A DNA stretch of 8,723 nucleotides, from contig CAAFRW010000081.1 in NCBI GenBank assembly GCA_900765575.1, forward strand, positions 1 through 8,723, written 5' to 3'. The notes beneath the pieces were generated by a model, which saw nothing but the letters and a program-made list of their open reading frames with translations, made no database searches and was not told where the DNA came from. The stretch's first letter is position 1; each line of letters starts with the position of its first letter. Of this stretch, positions 1 through 5,923 are shown piece by piece. The translations under genes were made by a program, and so were the position numbers. This DNA comes from Bacteroidaceae bacterium. Lineage in GTDB: Bacteria > Bacteroidota > Bacteroidia > Bacteroidales > Bacteroidaceae.

Positions 1-94
1 CAATAATGCCGAATTCCAAACACTTTCGGATTTCAAATTGCAAAACTATAAATAATCTTACAAAGAACGAAGCTTTTTAAAGATTATATTTCCT

Positions 95-1090
95 TTACTT
101 TACTTCATTCACTAATTCCTTGCCCACCTGGTAATCTCTCAGATTCTGCAAGGTAGTGTGAGCGATATTACTTAAAGCCTCTTTAGTGAAAAAAGCCTGA
201 TGAGAGGTAACTATCACATTATTAAATGAAAGCAAACGGGCTAAGGTATCATCATCGATAATTTTATCACTTTTATCTTCATAAAAATAGTCGCTCTCTT
301 CTTCGTATACATCCAAAGCTGCCGAACCTACTTTCTTTGTCTTCAAACCTTCTATTAAATCGTTCGCCTGAATCAAAGCCCCTCGTCCCGTATTGATAAT
401 CATCACTCCGTCTTTCATTTTTTGGATGGAATCTTTATGAATGATGTGCTTGGTTTGTTCTGTTAACGGACAATGGAGAGAGATGATGTCCGAATGGGCA
501 TAGAGGTCATCCAACGAAGTATAGGTTACCTGATGTTTCTTGGCATAAGCCTCGTCCGGATAAACATCGTAAGCCAATATGTTCATACCGAACCCGCGAA
601 GAATCTCAATCAGAATTTTAGCAATCTTTCCGGTACCGATAATACCTGCCGTTTTCCCATACATATCGAAGCCCATCAGTCCGTGCAAAGAGAAATTGCC
701 ATCCCGTGTACGCCAGCTCGCACGCTGTATTTTGCGGTTCAGAGTAAGCATCAGCGCCACTGTATATTCAGCCACTGCATGGGGAGAGTAAGCCGGAACA
801 CGTACCACCGGAATACGTCCTTTACACGCCTTCAAGTCAACATTATTATATCCGGCACAACGTAAAGCAATTAGTTTTACCCCATTTTCTACAAGCTGGT
901 CGATAACTTGTGCGTTAGCCACATCATTTACAAAGATGCAAACCGCATCCACCCCCTTTGTCAAAGGAACCGTATTCATCGTAAGATGTCCCTTAAAATA
1001 AATGATATCGAACCCATACAACTGGTTTACCTCGCAAAAAGAAGCCTCATCATAAGGCTTGGTATCAAAAAAAGCAACTTTTAAAGCCAT
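95..1090 (-). CDS. ldhA: D-lactate dehydrogenase (fermentative, NAD-dependent)
   Basis: Cytoplasmic 2-hydroxyacid dehydrogenase that would reduce pyruvate to D-lactate and recycle NADH in fermentation. The 331-aa length matches the LdhA family. The Rossmann nucleotide-binding stretch GIIGTGKIAK lies at residues 149-158, with Asp175 at the end of the next strand where NAD ribose is usually bound. The last glycine of the GxGxxG motif is Ala here, as the GTGKIA reading shows. The catalytic trio expected for the family is present: Arg236 in NTGRGALI, a Glu in VYEEES (264 or 265) and His297 in TSHQAF. The stretch LRCAGYNNVD (77-86) is typical of LdhA rather than of phosphoglycerate dehydrogenase. 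The start at 1090 has a purine-rich AGGAAA site just upstream. It is a single gene divergent from uxuA. No perfect TAnnTTTG box was found upstream; the closest is TAGAATTG on the minus strand near 1123-1130. Confidence 0.93.
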   Translation of the reverse strand: MALKVAFFDTKPYDEASFCEVNQLYGFDIIYFKGHLTMNTVPLTKGVDAVCIFVNDVANAQVIDQLVENGVKLIALRCAGYNNVDLKACKGRIPVVRVPAYSPHAVAEYTVALMLTLNRKIQRASWRTRDGNFSLHGLMGFDMYGKTAGIIGTGKIAKILIEILRGFGMNILAYDVYPDEAYAKKHQVTYTSLDDLYAHSDIISLHCPLTEQTKHIIHKDSIQKMKDGVMIINTGRGALIQANDLIEGLKTKKVGSAALDVYEEESDYFYEDKSDKIIDDDTLARLLSFNNVIVTSHQAFFTKEALSNIAHTTLQNLRDYQVGKELVNEVK

Positions 1091-1396
1091 AATTTTTTCC
1101 TATTTAGTTATCTATATATAACAATTCTATCGGGGAAATGATTATTCGACGCTTCATTCATTCTTATTCCTGCCGAAAAGAAACAATTCCAAACTTCTTC
1201 TCTCCGACCGAGAAAAGCCATACTCCATTCTAACCGATTGGAGGTAAAGATAAAGAATTTTTCCAAATGCTACCATGCATCCCGACAAAAAGTAAATTTA
1301 CTCTCTCAAAATGTTGTCCATTTCAATCATTCATCCTATTTTTGTCAAGCTTATTACAAGAATTTAAAATTATAAACAGATAATATAAATAGAATT
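1091..1396. other. Divergent intergenic region between ldhA and uxuA
   Basis: This 306-base stretch separates the two divergent start codons. It holds the uxuA promoter at its right end, a 12-bp perfect palindrome AGTAAATTTACT at 1291-1302, and a weak inverted pair CTCCA/TGGAG around 1224-1245. No ORF or RNA gene was found in it. Confidence 0.7.
1313..1344 (+). promoter_or_regulatory. Bacteroidetes-type promoter for uxuA
   Basis: A perfect -7 box TATTTTTG lies at 1337-1344 (consensus TAnnTTTG). A -33-like GTTG is at 1313-1316, separated by 20 bases. Transcription would start near 1350, leaving a leader of about 46 nt before the ATG at 1397. The spacing and -7 match are good; the -33 is only partial. 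Confidence 0.65.
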
Positions 1397-2569
1397 ATGT
1401 ATTTATGTGAACAAACATGGCGCTGGTATGGTCCGAATGACCCGGTCAGCCTTTCAGACATCAGACAAGCAGGTGCTACGGGTATTGTCAACGCCCTTCA
1501 CCATATCCCCAACGGAGAGGTTTGGACAGTGGAAGAGATAGCGAAACGCAAAAAAATGATTGAAGAGGCCGGCCTTACCTGGTCGGTAGTAGAAAGCGTG
1601 CGGGTACACTAACACATCAAGACGCAAACCGGCGACTTTATGCGCTATATCGAAAACTACAAGCAAAGTCTTCGTAATCTGGCTCAATGCGGCATCATGA
1701 TTGTAACCTATAATTTCATGCCGGTGCTGGATTGGACACGTACAGACCTGGCTTACACACTTCCTGACGGTTCGAAAGCGCTTCGTTTCGAAAAAGCAGC
1801 TTTCATTGCATTCGACTTGTTTATCTTAAAACGTCCGAATGCGGAAAAGGACTATACAAAAGAGGAAATAGAGAAAGCAAAAGCCCGGTTCGAAAAAATG
1901 AGTGAAGAGGAAAAGAACTTATTGGTACGCAACATGATTGCGGGATTGCCCGGTTCGGAAGAAAGCTTCACCGTAGCCCAATTCCAGGAAGCCCTCGACC
2001 GTTACAAGGATATAGATGCCGAAAAGCTTCGTGCCAACCTGATTTTCTTCCTGAAACAAATAGCTCCGGTAGCGGATAAAGTCGGTGTAAAATTGGTTAT
2101 TCATCCGGATGACCCACCTTATACTATATTAGGATTACCGCGCATCATGAGTACGGAAGAAGATTTCAACAAACTGGTAGAGGCTGTTCCGAATGTATCC
2201 AACGGATTATGTCTATGCACCGGTTCGTTAGGAGTACGGGCGGATAACGACTTGGCCGGTATGATGGAACGATTAGGTGACCGCATTAACTTTGTCCACC
2301 TGCGCAGTACACAGCGCGATGCGGAAGGAAACTTCTATGAAGCGAACCATTTGGAGGGCAATGTAGATATGTTCCATGTAATGAAGAACTTGCTGGCTTT
2401 GCAACAACGCCGCAAAGTTTCCATCCCGTTGCGTCCCGACCATGGGCATCAGATGATTGATGATTTGAAAAAGAAAACCAATCCGGGATATTCATGCTTA
2501 GGCCGTCTGCGCGGTTTAGCCGAATTGCGTGGTTTGGAAATGGGTATTGCCAAATCTTTATTTGAATAA
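1397..2569 (+). pseudogene. uxuA: Mannonate dehydratase, interrupted by an in-frame stop
   Basis: UxuA converts D-mannonate to 2-dehydro-3-deoxygluconate in hexuronate (glucuronate) breakdown. Translation from 1397 reads MYLCEQTWRWYGPNDPVSL and then VVESVRVH before TAA at 1610-1612. The same frame resumes at once with HIKTQTGDF and runs to a natural stop at 2567-2569, so the lesion is one nonsense codon, not a frameshift. The family has HEDIK at this point, so GAA (Glu) became TAA. After the stop the predicted metal ligands remain: His in VIHPDDPP (codon 2102-2104), Cys in LCTGS (codon 2216-2218), His in FVHLRST and Asp in RPDHGHQM. A downstream ATG at 1640 would give 309 aa lacking the first strands of the TIM barrel, which is unlikely to be active. 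The gene stands alone with its own promoter and terminator; no uxuB is adjacent. A sequencing error is the main alternative. Confidence 0.88.
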
Positions 2570-2650
2570 AAAGAGGCTTACCAATGCCTATTACCATCCT
2601 AGTGATGAAAAAGCGAAGGAACTAATAAAATAGCTCTATAAACAGAAAAG

Positions 2651-2690
2651 AATTCCGGATAAGATTAATTGTCCGGAATTTTTTCTTTTT
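2651..2690 (+). terminator. Rho-independent terminator after uxuA
   Basis: A perfect 9-bp stem AATTCCGGA (2651-2659) / TCCGGAATT (2672-2680) with a 12-base loop is followed by TTTTCTTTTT (2681-2690). It lies about 80 bases past the uxuA stop and should end that transcript. The A-run before the stem is shorter and interrupted, so efficient two-way action is less likely. Confidence 0.85.
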
Positions 2691-2734
2691 CTATCTATAC
2701 TCCGCAGCTCCTTATTTATACCTTATTTTATAAC

Positions 2735-2808
2735 GAACGTTCATTAGAGAGGAAACGAACGTTCGTTTCTCTCCTACTGAACGTTCATTTCCCGGAAAAT
2801 GAACGGAG
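2735..2808. repeat. Array of GAACGTTC palindromes at 22-bp spacing
   Basis: The 8-bp palindrome GAACGTTC occurs at 2735-2742, 2757-2764 and 2779-2786. A fourth, degenerate copy GAACGGAG lies at 2801-2808. Every start is exactly 22 bp from the last. The bases after each full copy are ATT, GTT and ATT, giving a shared GAACGTTCRTT core. The middle copy is extended to an 18-bp perfect palindrome, GAAACGAAC/GTTCGTTTC (2752-2769). Regular spacing of about two helical turns would put bound proteins on one face of the DNA. The sites resemble operators of dimeric repressors such as the TetR family, but that is inference. A dispersed Bacteroides intergenic repeat is the other reading. Confidence 0.75.
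2782..2805. repeat. Perfect 9-bp hairpin inside the palindrome array
   Basis: CGTTCATTT (2782-2790) and AAATGAACG (2797-2805) are exact reverse complements around a 6-base loop, CCCGGA. It joins the third palindrome to the degenerate fourth. No T-run follows on either strand, so it does not look like a terminator. Confidence 0.6.
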
Positions 2809-3062
2809 ACTAAAAAATAAGTTCCGTATCAGTTTATTAAGATGTAAAGGATTCTGATAACAGCTAAAATATAGCAACCATTGAAACGAATAAAAAACTC
2901 CGTCAACAGCACAAACTACACTCTACGAAATTCCCACAAATTCACGTTAAAACAAACAAAGAACAGTACCAACACGAACACGCTTTGGAAAACAAAGACT
3001 TTTGCAACAATACTGAAATGAATTAAGAACATATCAACCTTACCAAGAAAAGGAATCTATAG

Positions 3063-3119
3063 ATGGCTAAAAAGAGTTTTGGAAATGGGAACAAGCGTCC
3101 CCCAGACAGAGGTTACTAA
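3063..3119 (+). CDS. Possible 18-aa microprotein (doubtful)
   Basis: ATG at 3063 opens an 18-codon frame ending at TAA 3117-3119. It reads MAKKSFGNGNKRPPDRGY, which is basic and rich in Gly, Asn and Pro. An AAAAGGAA purine tract ends 7 bases before the ATG, a better ribosome site than most in this window, and an in-frame TAG lies directly before the ATG. No family is recognised and no promoter box was found just upstream. A chance ORF or a remnant of a longer gene is at least as likely. Confidence 0.18.
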   Translation: MAKKSFGNGNKRPPDRGY

Positions 3120-3130
3120 AGTACAGACAT

Positions 3131-3155
3131 AAAAAAAGGGTCAACGCCTTGACCC
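3131..3155 (-). terminator. Rho-independent terminator of the minus-strand unit
   Basis: Read on the minus strand, the stem GGGTCAA (3155-3149) and TTGACCC (3144-3138) closes a GGCG loop (3148-3145) and is followed by seven T (3137-3131). The stem is a perfect 7 bp. The plus-strand reading lacks a clean T-run (AACCTTTTGTT), so the direction is minus. Confidence 0.82.
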
Positions 3156-3195
3156 AACCTTTTGTTAACCTTAAATCTAATACTATGAAAAACAC
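3131..3195 (-). ncRNA. Candidate small RNA, about 65 nt, orphan transcription unit
   Basis: The minus strand carries a complete Bacteroides promoter (3200-3230), and about 40 bases below the predicted start a strong intrinsic terminator (3131-3155). There is no usable coding frame between them; the only ATG-led frame is four codons. The predicted RNA would start near 3195, include the stretch AGATTTAAGGTTAACAAAAG and end in the GGGTCAA/TTGACCC hairpin with its U-run. From memory, similar promoter-leader-hairpin units with variable hairpins recur between genes in Bacteroides genomes; that could not be checked here. It may act as a trans-acting sRNA or be a dispersed repeat. It runs opposite to both flanking genes. 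Confidence 0.55.
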
Positions 3196-3199
3196 ATTG

Positions 3200-3230
3200 C
3201 AAAGATACGCACTTTTTCTAACACTGCAAG
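3200..3230 (-). promoter_or_regulatory. Bacteroidetes promoter driving the small-RNA unit
   Basis: On the minus strand the -7 box TATCTTTG occupies 3207-3200, a perfect TAnnTTTG match. A -33 box CTTG sits at 3230-3227, exactly 19 bases upstream, the usual spacing. It is the best promoter in the window. Transcription would begin near 3195. Confidence 0.75.
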
Positions 3231-3328
3231 CGATTCAATGAAAAAAGTATGTTTTGTAACATCAATTAAGATTTTCGTATTTCATGCATTATTTTATTAA
3301 GAATCATTTTTATTTTGAAGTTTTTTTA

Positions 3329-3336
3329 TATTTTTG
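3329..3336 (+). promoter_or_regulatory. -7 promoter box for the DUF3352-like gene
   Basis: TATTTTTG at 3329-3336 is a perfect TAnnTTTG match, with no good -33 box 19 bases upstream. Transcription would start near 3342, about 43 nt before the ATG at 3385. The box overlaps an in-frame TTG at 3334, which rules that codon out as the translation start if this promoter is used. Confidence 0.55.
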
Positions 3337-3384
3337 CAACAATTATCAAGGTTTGTTTGTTTAAAAAGGAAAATTCACATCTAT

Positions 3385-4905
3385 ATGAACAAGAAAACCA
3401 TATCAAGGACAATCATCCTACTGGTCATCCTACTGCTGTGTAGCGCAATAGGAACGTTCTATTATGTGAAGTTGGAACTACAAGAAAAAAACGGGAAAAC
3501 CAATCTATTTTCATTAATCCCCGAAGACTGTGAGGCCATCATAGAGGTCAACAATATACATAGTTTATTCCAAAACCTGCATTATACGGCTTTTTCCGAA
3601 TCATATAAAGGACTGCAAATATCCGATTTGATTAATCTACTGGATAAGAAATTCAACTATCTCGATGAACAAAAGGCACATGGTTTAAGCGGACAGATGA
3701 ACCACCTGCTTATCAGTTTTCACTCTCCGGAGAGTTCTGCCGACCAAGTTATATACGGACATCTGGGCAATGAAGATAAAAGTTTCATCGAATCTTTCTT
3801 AAAACAAGCCAACACTACCACGATTGTTCCGAAAGAGGTTAAATACAACGGGGAATCCATTCTTATATACCCCATTACCAACGAAGAATTTCTTGCCTGC
3901 TATTTCCAAAAAGGATTTTATGCTATCAGTTTCCAAAAAAAACTCATAGAAAAAGTGATTGATACGCACCTGCACCGAATGCCTTCCATACAGAACGATT
4001 CCGTGTTTGCCCTATTATCCACACAGAAAAAGCCGGCCAACAGTCTGTATTTGTATGCACGAAGTCAACCGTTATCCAATTGGACAGAATTCAATATACG
4101 GATACATAATGAGGCTATCTATATGGCCGGGAACTGTTTCGATGATTCGAAAGATTCATTTGCACAGAAGATGTCGGGAGGGAAAAAAGTGAATTTAATA
4201 GCAGACCGGCTCTTGCCCGAGAAAACATTATTATTCTATCAACTGGCTATTTCCGACGGAGAATCCATTTTACCCTCCTTTCGGGAAGACAGTGTGGCTA
4301 CCGCCACACCCTATTCTTTTTATGATTTTATTAAAGATTACACCCAAGGAGAAATCAGTTTTATCGAATTCGAGGGAAACGATACGACGCAAGTACATCG
4401 CATTCTCACTTTTCCGTTATCGCAATCGTTTACAGGTTCAGAGTCCGAATGGATAAGCCTTTTCAGAGCGCCCTCGCTATATAAACGGATTAATGGAAAA
4501 GTATATGTCCTATCCCCCTTGCAAGAAGGAGCGTTCATAAACAAGTTTATGTTCCAGTCCAAACCCCGCGAAGAGATGTCACTCTATGCAACGTTATTCA
4601 ATCAACAGCTATTGTTATCCAATAAACCGGACGACTTAGTCTGCTATTTGCAATTGCTAACAGACCAGACGGAAGAGCAGCCCCTCTTCCAAAAAGAGAT
4701 GACGGACTTATCGCAAGAGCCCAATTTTACATTGATGACCGATATGGAGCAGATATTTAAATATCCGCAGGAATACGCCCAGTATGTTCCTTCATTCTTT
4801 TTTAAGCACAAAGACTTTTTCCAGTATTTTACACTGTCGCTACAACTGGTAAAGGCTACGGAAAATGTAAATGCCAACATCATATTAACCTACAAGGGTT
4901 TATAA
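3385..4905 (+). CDS. Membrane-anchored DUF3352-like protein of unknown function
   Basis: A 506-aa protein from the ATG at 3385, preceded by AAAAAGGA about 14 bases upstream. An upstream in-frame TTG at 3334 would add 17 residues but lies inside the promoter, so the ATG is preferred. Residues about 9-28 (TIILLVILLLCSAIGTFYYV) form one hydrophobic segment behind a basic MNKKTISR start. It is best read as a signal anchor, because LLLC lacks the small residue before Cys that a lipobox needs. The rest, about 475 residues, should lie outside the cytoplasmic membrane. The opening LIPEDCEAIIEVNN resembles the start of DUF3352-type proteins in Bacteroidetes; assignment from memory is moderate. No catalytic motif is visible. 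It is a single gene with its own promoter, convergent with the murB operon; no clear terminator follows. Confidence 0.75.
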   Translation: MNKKTISRTIILLVILLLCSAIGTFYYVKLELQEKNGKTNLFSLIPEDCEAIIEVNNIHSLFQNLHYTAFSESYKGLQISDLINLLDKKFNYLDEQKAHGLSGQMNHLLISFHSPESSADQVIYGHLGNEDKSFIESFLKQANTTTIVPKEVKYNGESILIYPITNEEFLACYFQKGFYAISFQKKLIEKVIDTHLHRMPSIQNDSVFALLSTQKKPANSLYLYARSQPLSNWTEFNIRIHNEAIYMAGNCFDDSKDSFAQKMSGGKKVNLIADRLLPEKTLLFYQLAISDGESILPSFREDSVATATPYSFYDFIKDYTQGEISFIEFEGNDTTQVHRILTFPLSQSFTGSESEWISLFRAPSLYKRINGKVYVLSPLQEGAFINKFMFQSKPREEMSLYATLFNQQLLLSNKPDDLVCYLQLLTDQTEEQPLFQKEMTDLSQEPNFTLMTDMEQIFKYPQEYAQYVPSFFFKHKDFFQYFTLSLQLVKATENVNANIILTYKGL

Positions 4906-5113
4906 GAGAGACAGCAAACTCTGTGACTGTAATACGGAACATTTAGAATTTATATCAAACAAGGGACAAGCAGATAACCGAGATTGAATTTATCGTTATG
5001 GTGATAGAACAAACAACAGGACAGAACAAGTTCTCCGTACAATCAGAACAATAAGAAGCACTCAAAAGCTAGCGCAAGTAATTGGAAAACGTTTCATACA
5101 ACTACAAACAACA

Positions 5114-5145
5114 GCTGTTACGAAAGCAAGTTTATAAATAACAGC
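5114..5145 (-). terminator. Weak candidate terminator for the murB operon
   Basis: GCTGTTA (5114-5120) and TAACAGC (5139-5145) pair as a 7-bp stem around an 18-base loop, starting 5 bases past the stop of the hydrolase gene. On the minus strand it is followed by TGTTGTTTGTAG, which is T-rich but not a clean T-run. The loop is long, so this is only a possibility. Confidence 0.3.
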
Positions 5146-5150
5146 CTGAA

Positions 5151-5909
5151 TTAAACCTCAATTTCCAAACCATCGTATGCCAAATGAACGTGCGGAGGAA
5201 GATTTTTCTCTACTTCGGCATGCAGTCCCATATGGTGACTCATGTGAATGAAATAAGTTTCACCGGCTCCTACCCTCTCCGCAAAAGCCAATGCTTCTTC
5301 CAAATTTTGATGCGTCCAATGAGATTCCGGACGAAGTGCGTTCACAATCAGACATTTTACGTTCTCCAATAATGCAAATTCAGCTTCCGGCATTGTTTTC
5401 ATATCAGTAATATAAGCAACCTCATTTATCCGATATCCCAATATAGGCAACGGCCCGTGCATCACACGGATGGGAACAATCTTCGATTGATGAATATAAA
5501 AAGGCCGCTCCGGCTGTATTACCTTCAAAGAGACTTGAGGAACTCCCGGATATTTATGCTCGTCAAAGCAATAAGGCATCCGACGTGCCAGACGTTCCGC
5601 CGTATACTCTTCGGCATAAAGAGGCACTTCTCCAAAGCGGCAAAACGGACGCAGGTCGTCAATACCTCCCACATGGTCGTAATGCTCATGAGTAATTAGT
5701 ACGCCATCTATTTTCTTAAACTCACGTTTCAACATCTGCATTCTGAAATCCGGTCCGCAATCGACCAGGATACGTTCCGTTTCCGTTTCGAATAGAGCTG
5801 ACGCACGCAATCTGTTATCACGAACATCAGTAGAAGTACACACTTTACATGTACAACCAATCTCGGGCACCCCCGTTGAAGTGCCACTACCTAATATCGT
5901 AATTTTCAT
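5151..5909 (-). CDS. PhnP-like metallo-beta-lactamase-fold hydrolase
   Basis: A 252-aa cytoplasmic hydrolase of the metallo-beta-lactamase fold. The metal motif HEHYDH is at residues 74-79 (His74, His76, Asp78, His79). His151 in VMHGP, Asp169 in YITDMK and the HMSHH cluster at 222-226 complete a likely two-metal site. Cysteines at 19, 21 and 24 (GCTCKVC) match the structural zinc loop of PhnP, the cyclic phosphoribosyl phosphodiesterase, and of related proteins. The substrate in Bacteroides is unknown; no phosphonate genes are nearby, so a PhnP role should not be assumed. The start at 5909 is preceded by AAGAAGAACAAAGAG. It is the last gene of the operon, 14 bases after murB, so it is probably translated from the same mRNA. 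Confidence 0.85.
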   Translation of the reverse strand: MKITILGSGTSTGVPEIGCTCKVCTSTDVRDNRLRASALFETETERILVDCGPDFRMQMLKREFKKIDGVLITHEHYDHVGGIDDLRPFCRFGEVPLYAEEYTAERLARRMPYCFDEHKYPGVPQVSLKVIQPERPFYIHQSKIVPIRVMHGPLPILGYRINEVAYITDMKTMPEAEFALLENVKCLIVNALRPESHWTHQNLEEALAFAERVGAGETYFIHMSHHMGLHAEVEKNLPPHVHLAYDGLEIEV

Positions 5910-5923
5910 GCTCTTTGTTCTTC

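Larger units (their letters stand above)
2570..3384. other. Gene-poor region with repeats and a small-RNA unit
   Basis: About 800 bases without a convincing protein gene. From left to right it contains the uxuA terminator (2651-2690), four phased GAACGTTC-type sites (2735-2808), an A- and C-rich stretch (about 2880-3000), a doubtful 18-codon ORF (3063-3119), a minus-strand promoter-terminator unit (3131-3230) and the promoter of the next gene (3329-3336). A 62-codon reading frame over 2669-2857 exists, but it spans the terminator and the palindromes and is not credible as a protein. Confidence 0.7.

Noticed and set aside
52..87. Hairpin ATAATCTT / AAGATTAT after ldhA as a terminator
   Set aside because: The stem is almost all A and T, the loop is 20 bases, and no T-run follows on the minus strand.
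2669..2857. 62-codon plus-strand ORF across the palindromes
   Set aside because: It begins inside the terminator arm and runs through the repeats. Its peptide repeats (NERS, NVHF, NERR) are just translations of the palindrome units.
3088..3106. Hairpin GGGAAC / GTCCCC in the spacer
   Set aside because: It is short with one mismatch and no T-run on either strand.
3185..3241. Plus-strand 18-codon ORF MKNTLQRYALFLTLQAIQ
   Set aside because: It is the reverse complement of the minus-strand promoter at 3200-3230 and has no ribosome site; the promoter explains the conserved bases better.
3334..3384. TTG at 3334 as the start of the DUF3352-like protein
   Set aside because: It overlaps the -7 promoter box and lies upstream of the predicted transcript start; the ATG at 3385 directly precedes a normal signal anchor.
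3452..3459. Extra GAACGTTC copies at 3452-3459 and 6198-6205
   Set aside because: Both lie inside coding sequence, are single, and lack the 22-bp phasing, so chance is the simpler reading.
4906..5150. Short frames between the DUF3352-like gene and the hydrolase gene
   Set aside because: All plus-strand frames close within about 30 codons and resemble no family; only the weak hairpin at 5114-5145 is worth noting.
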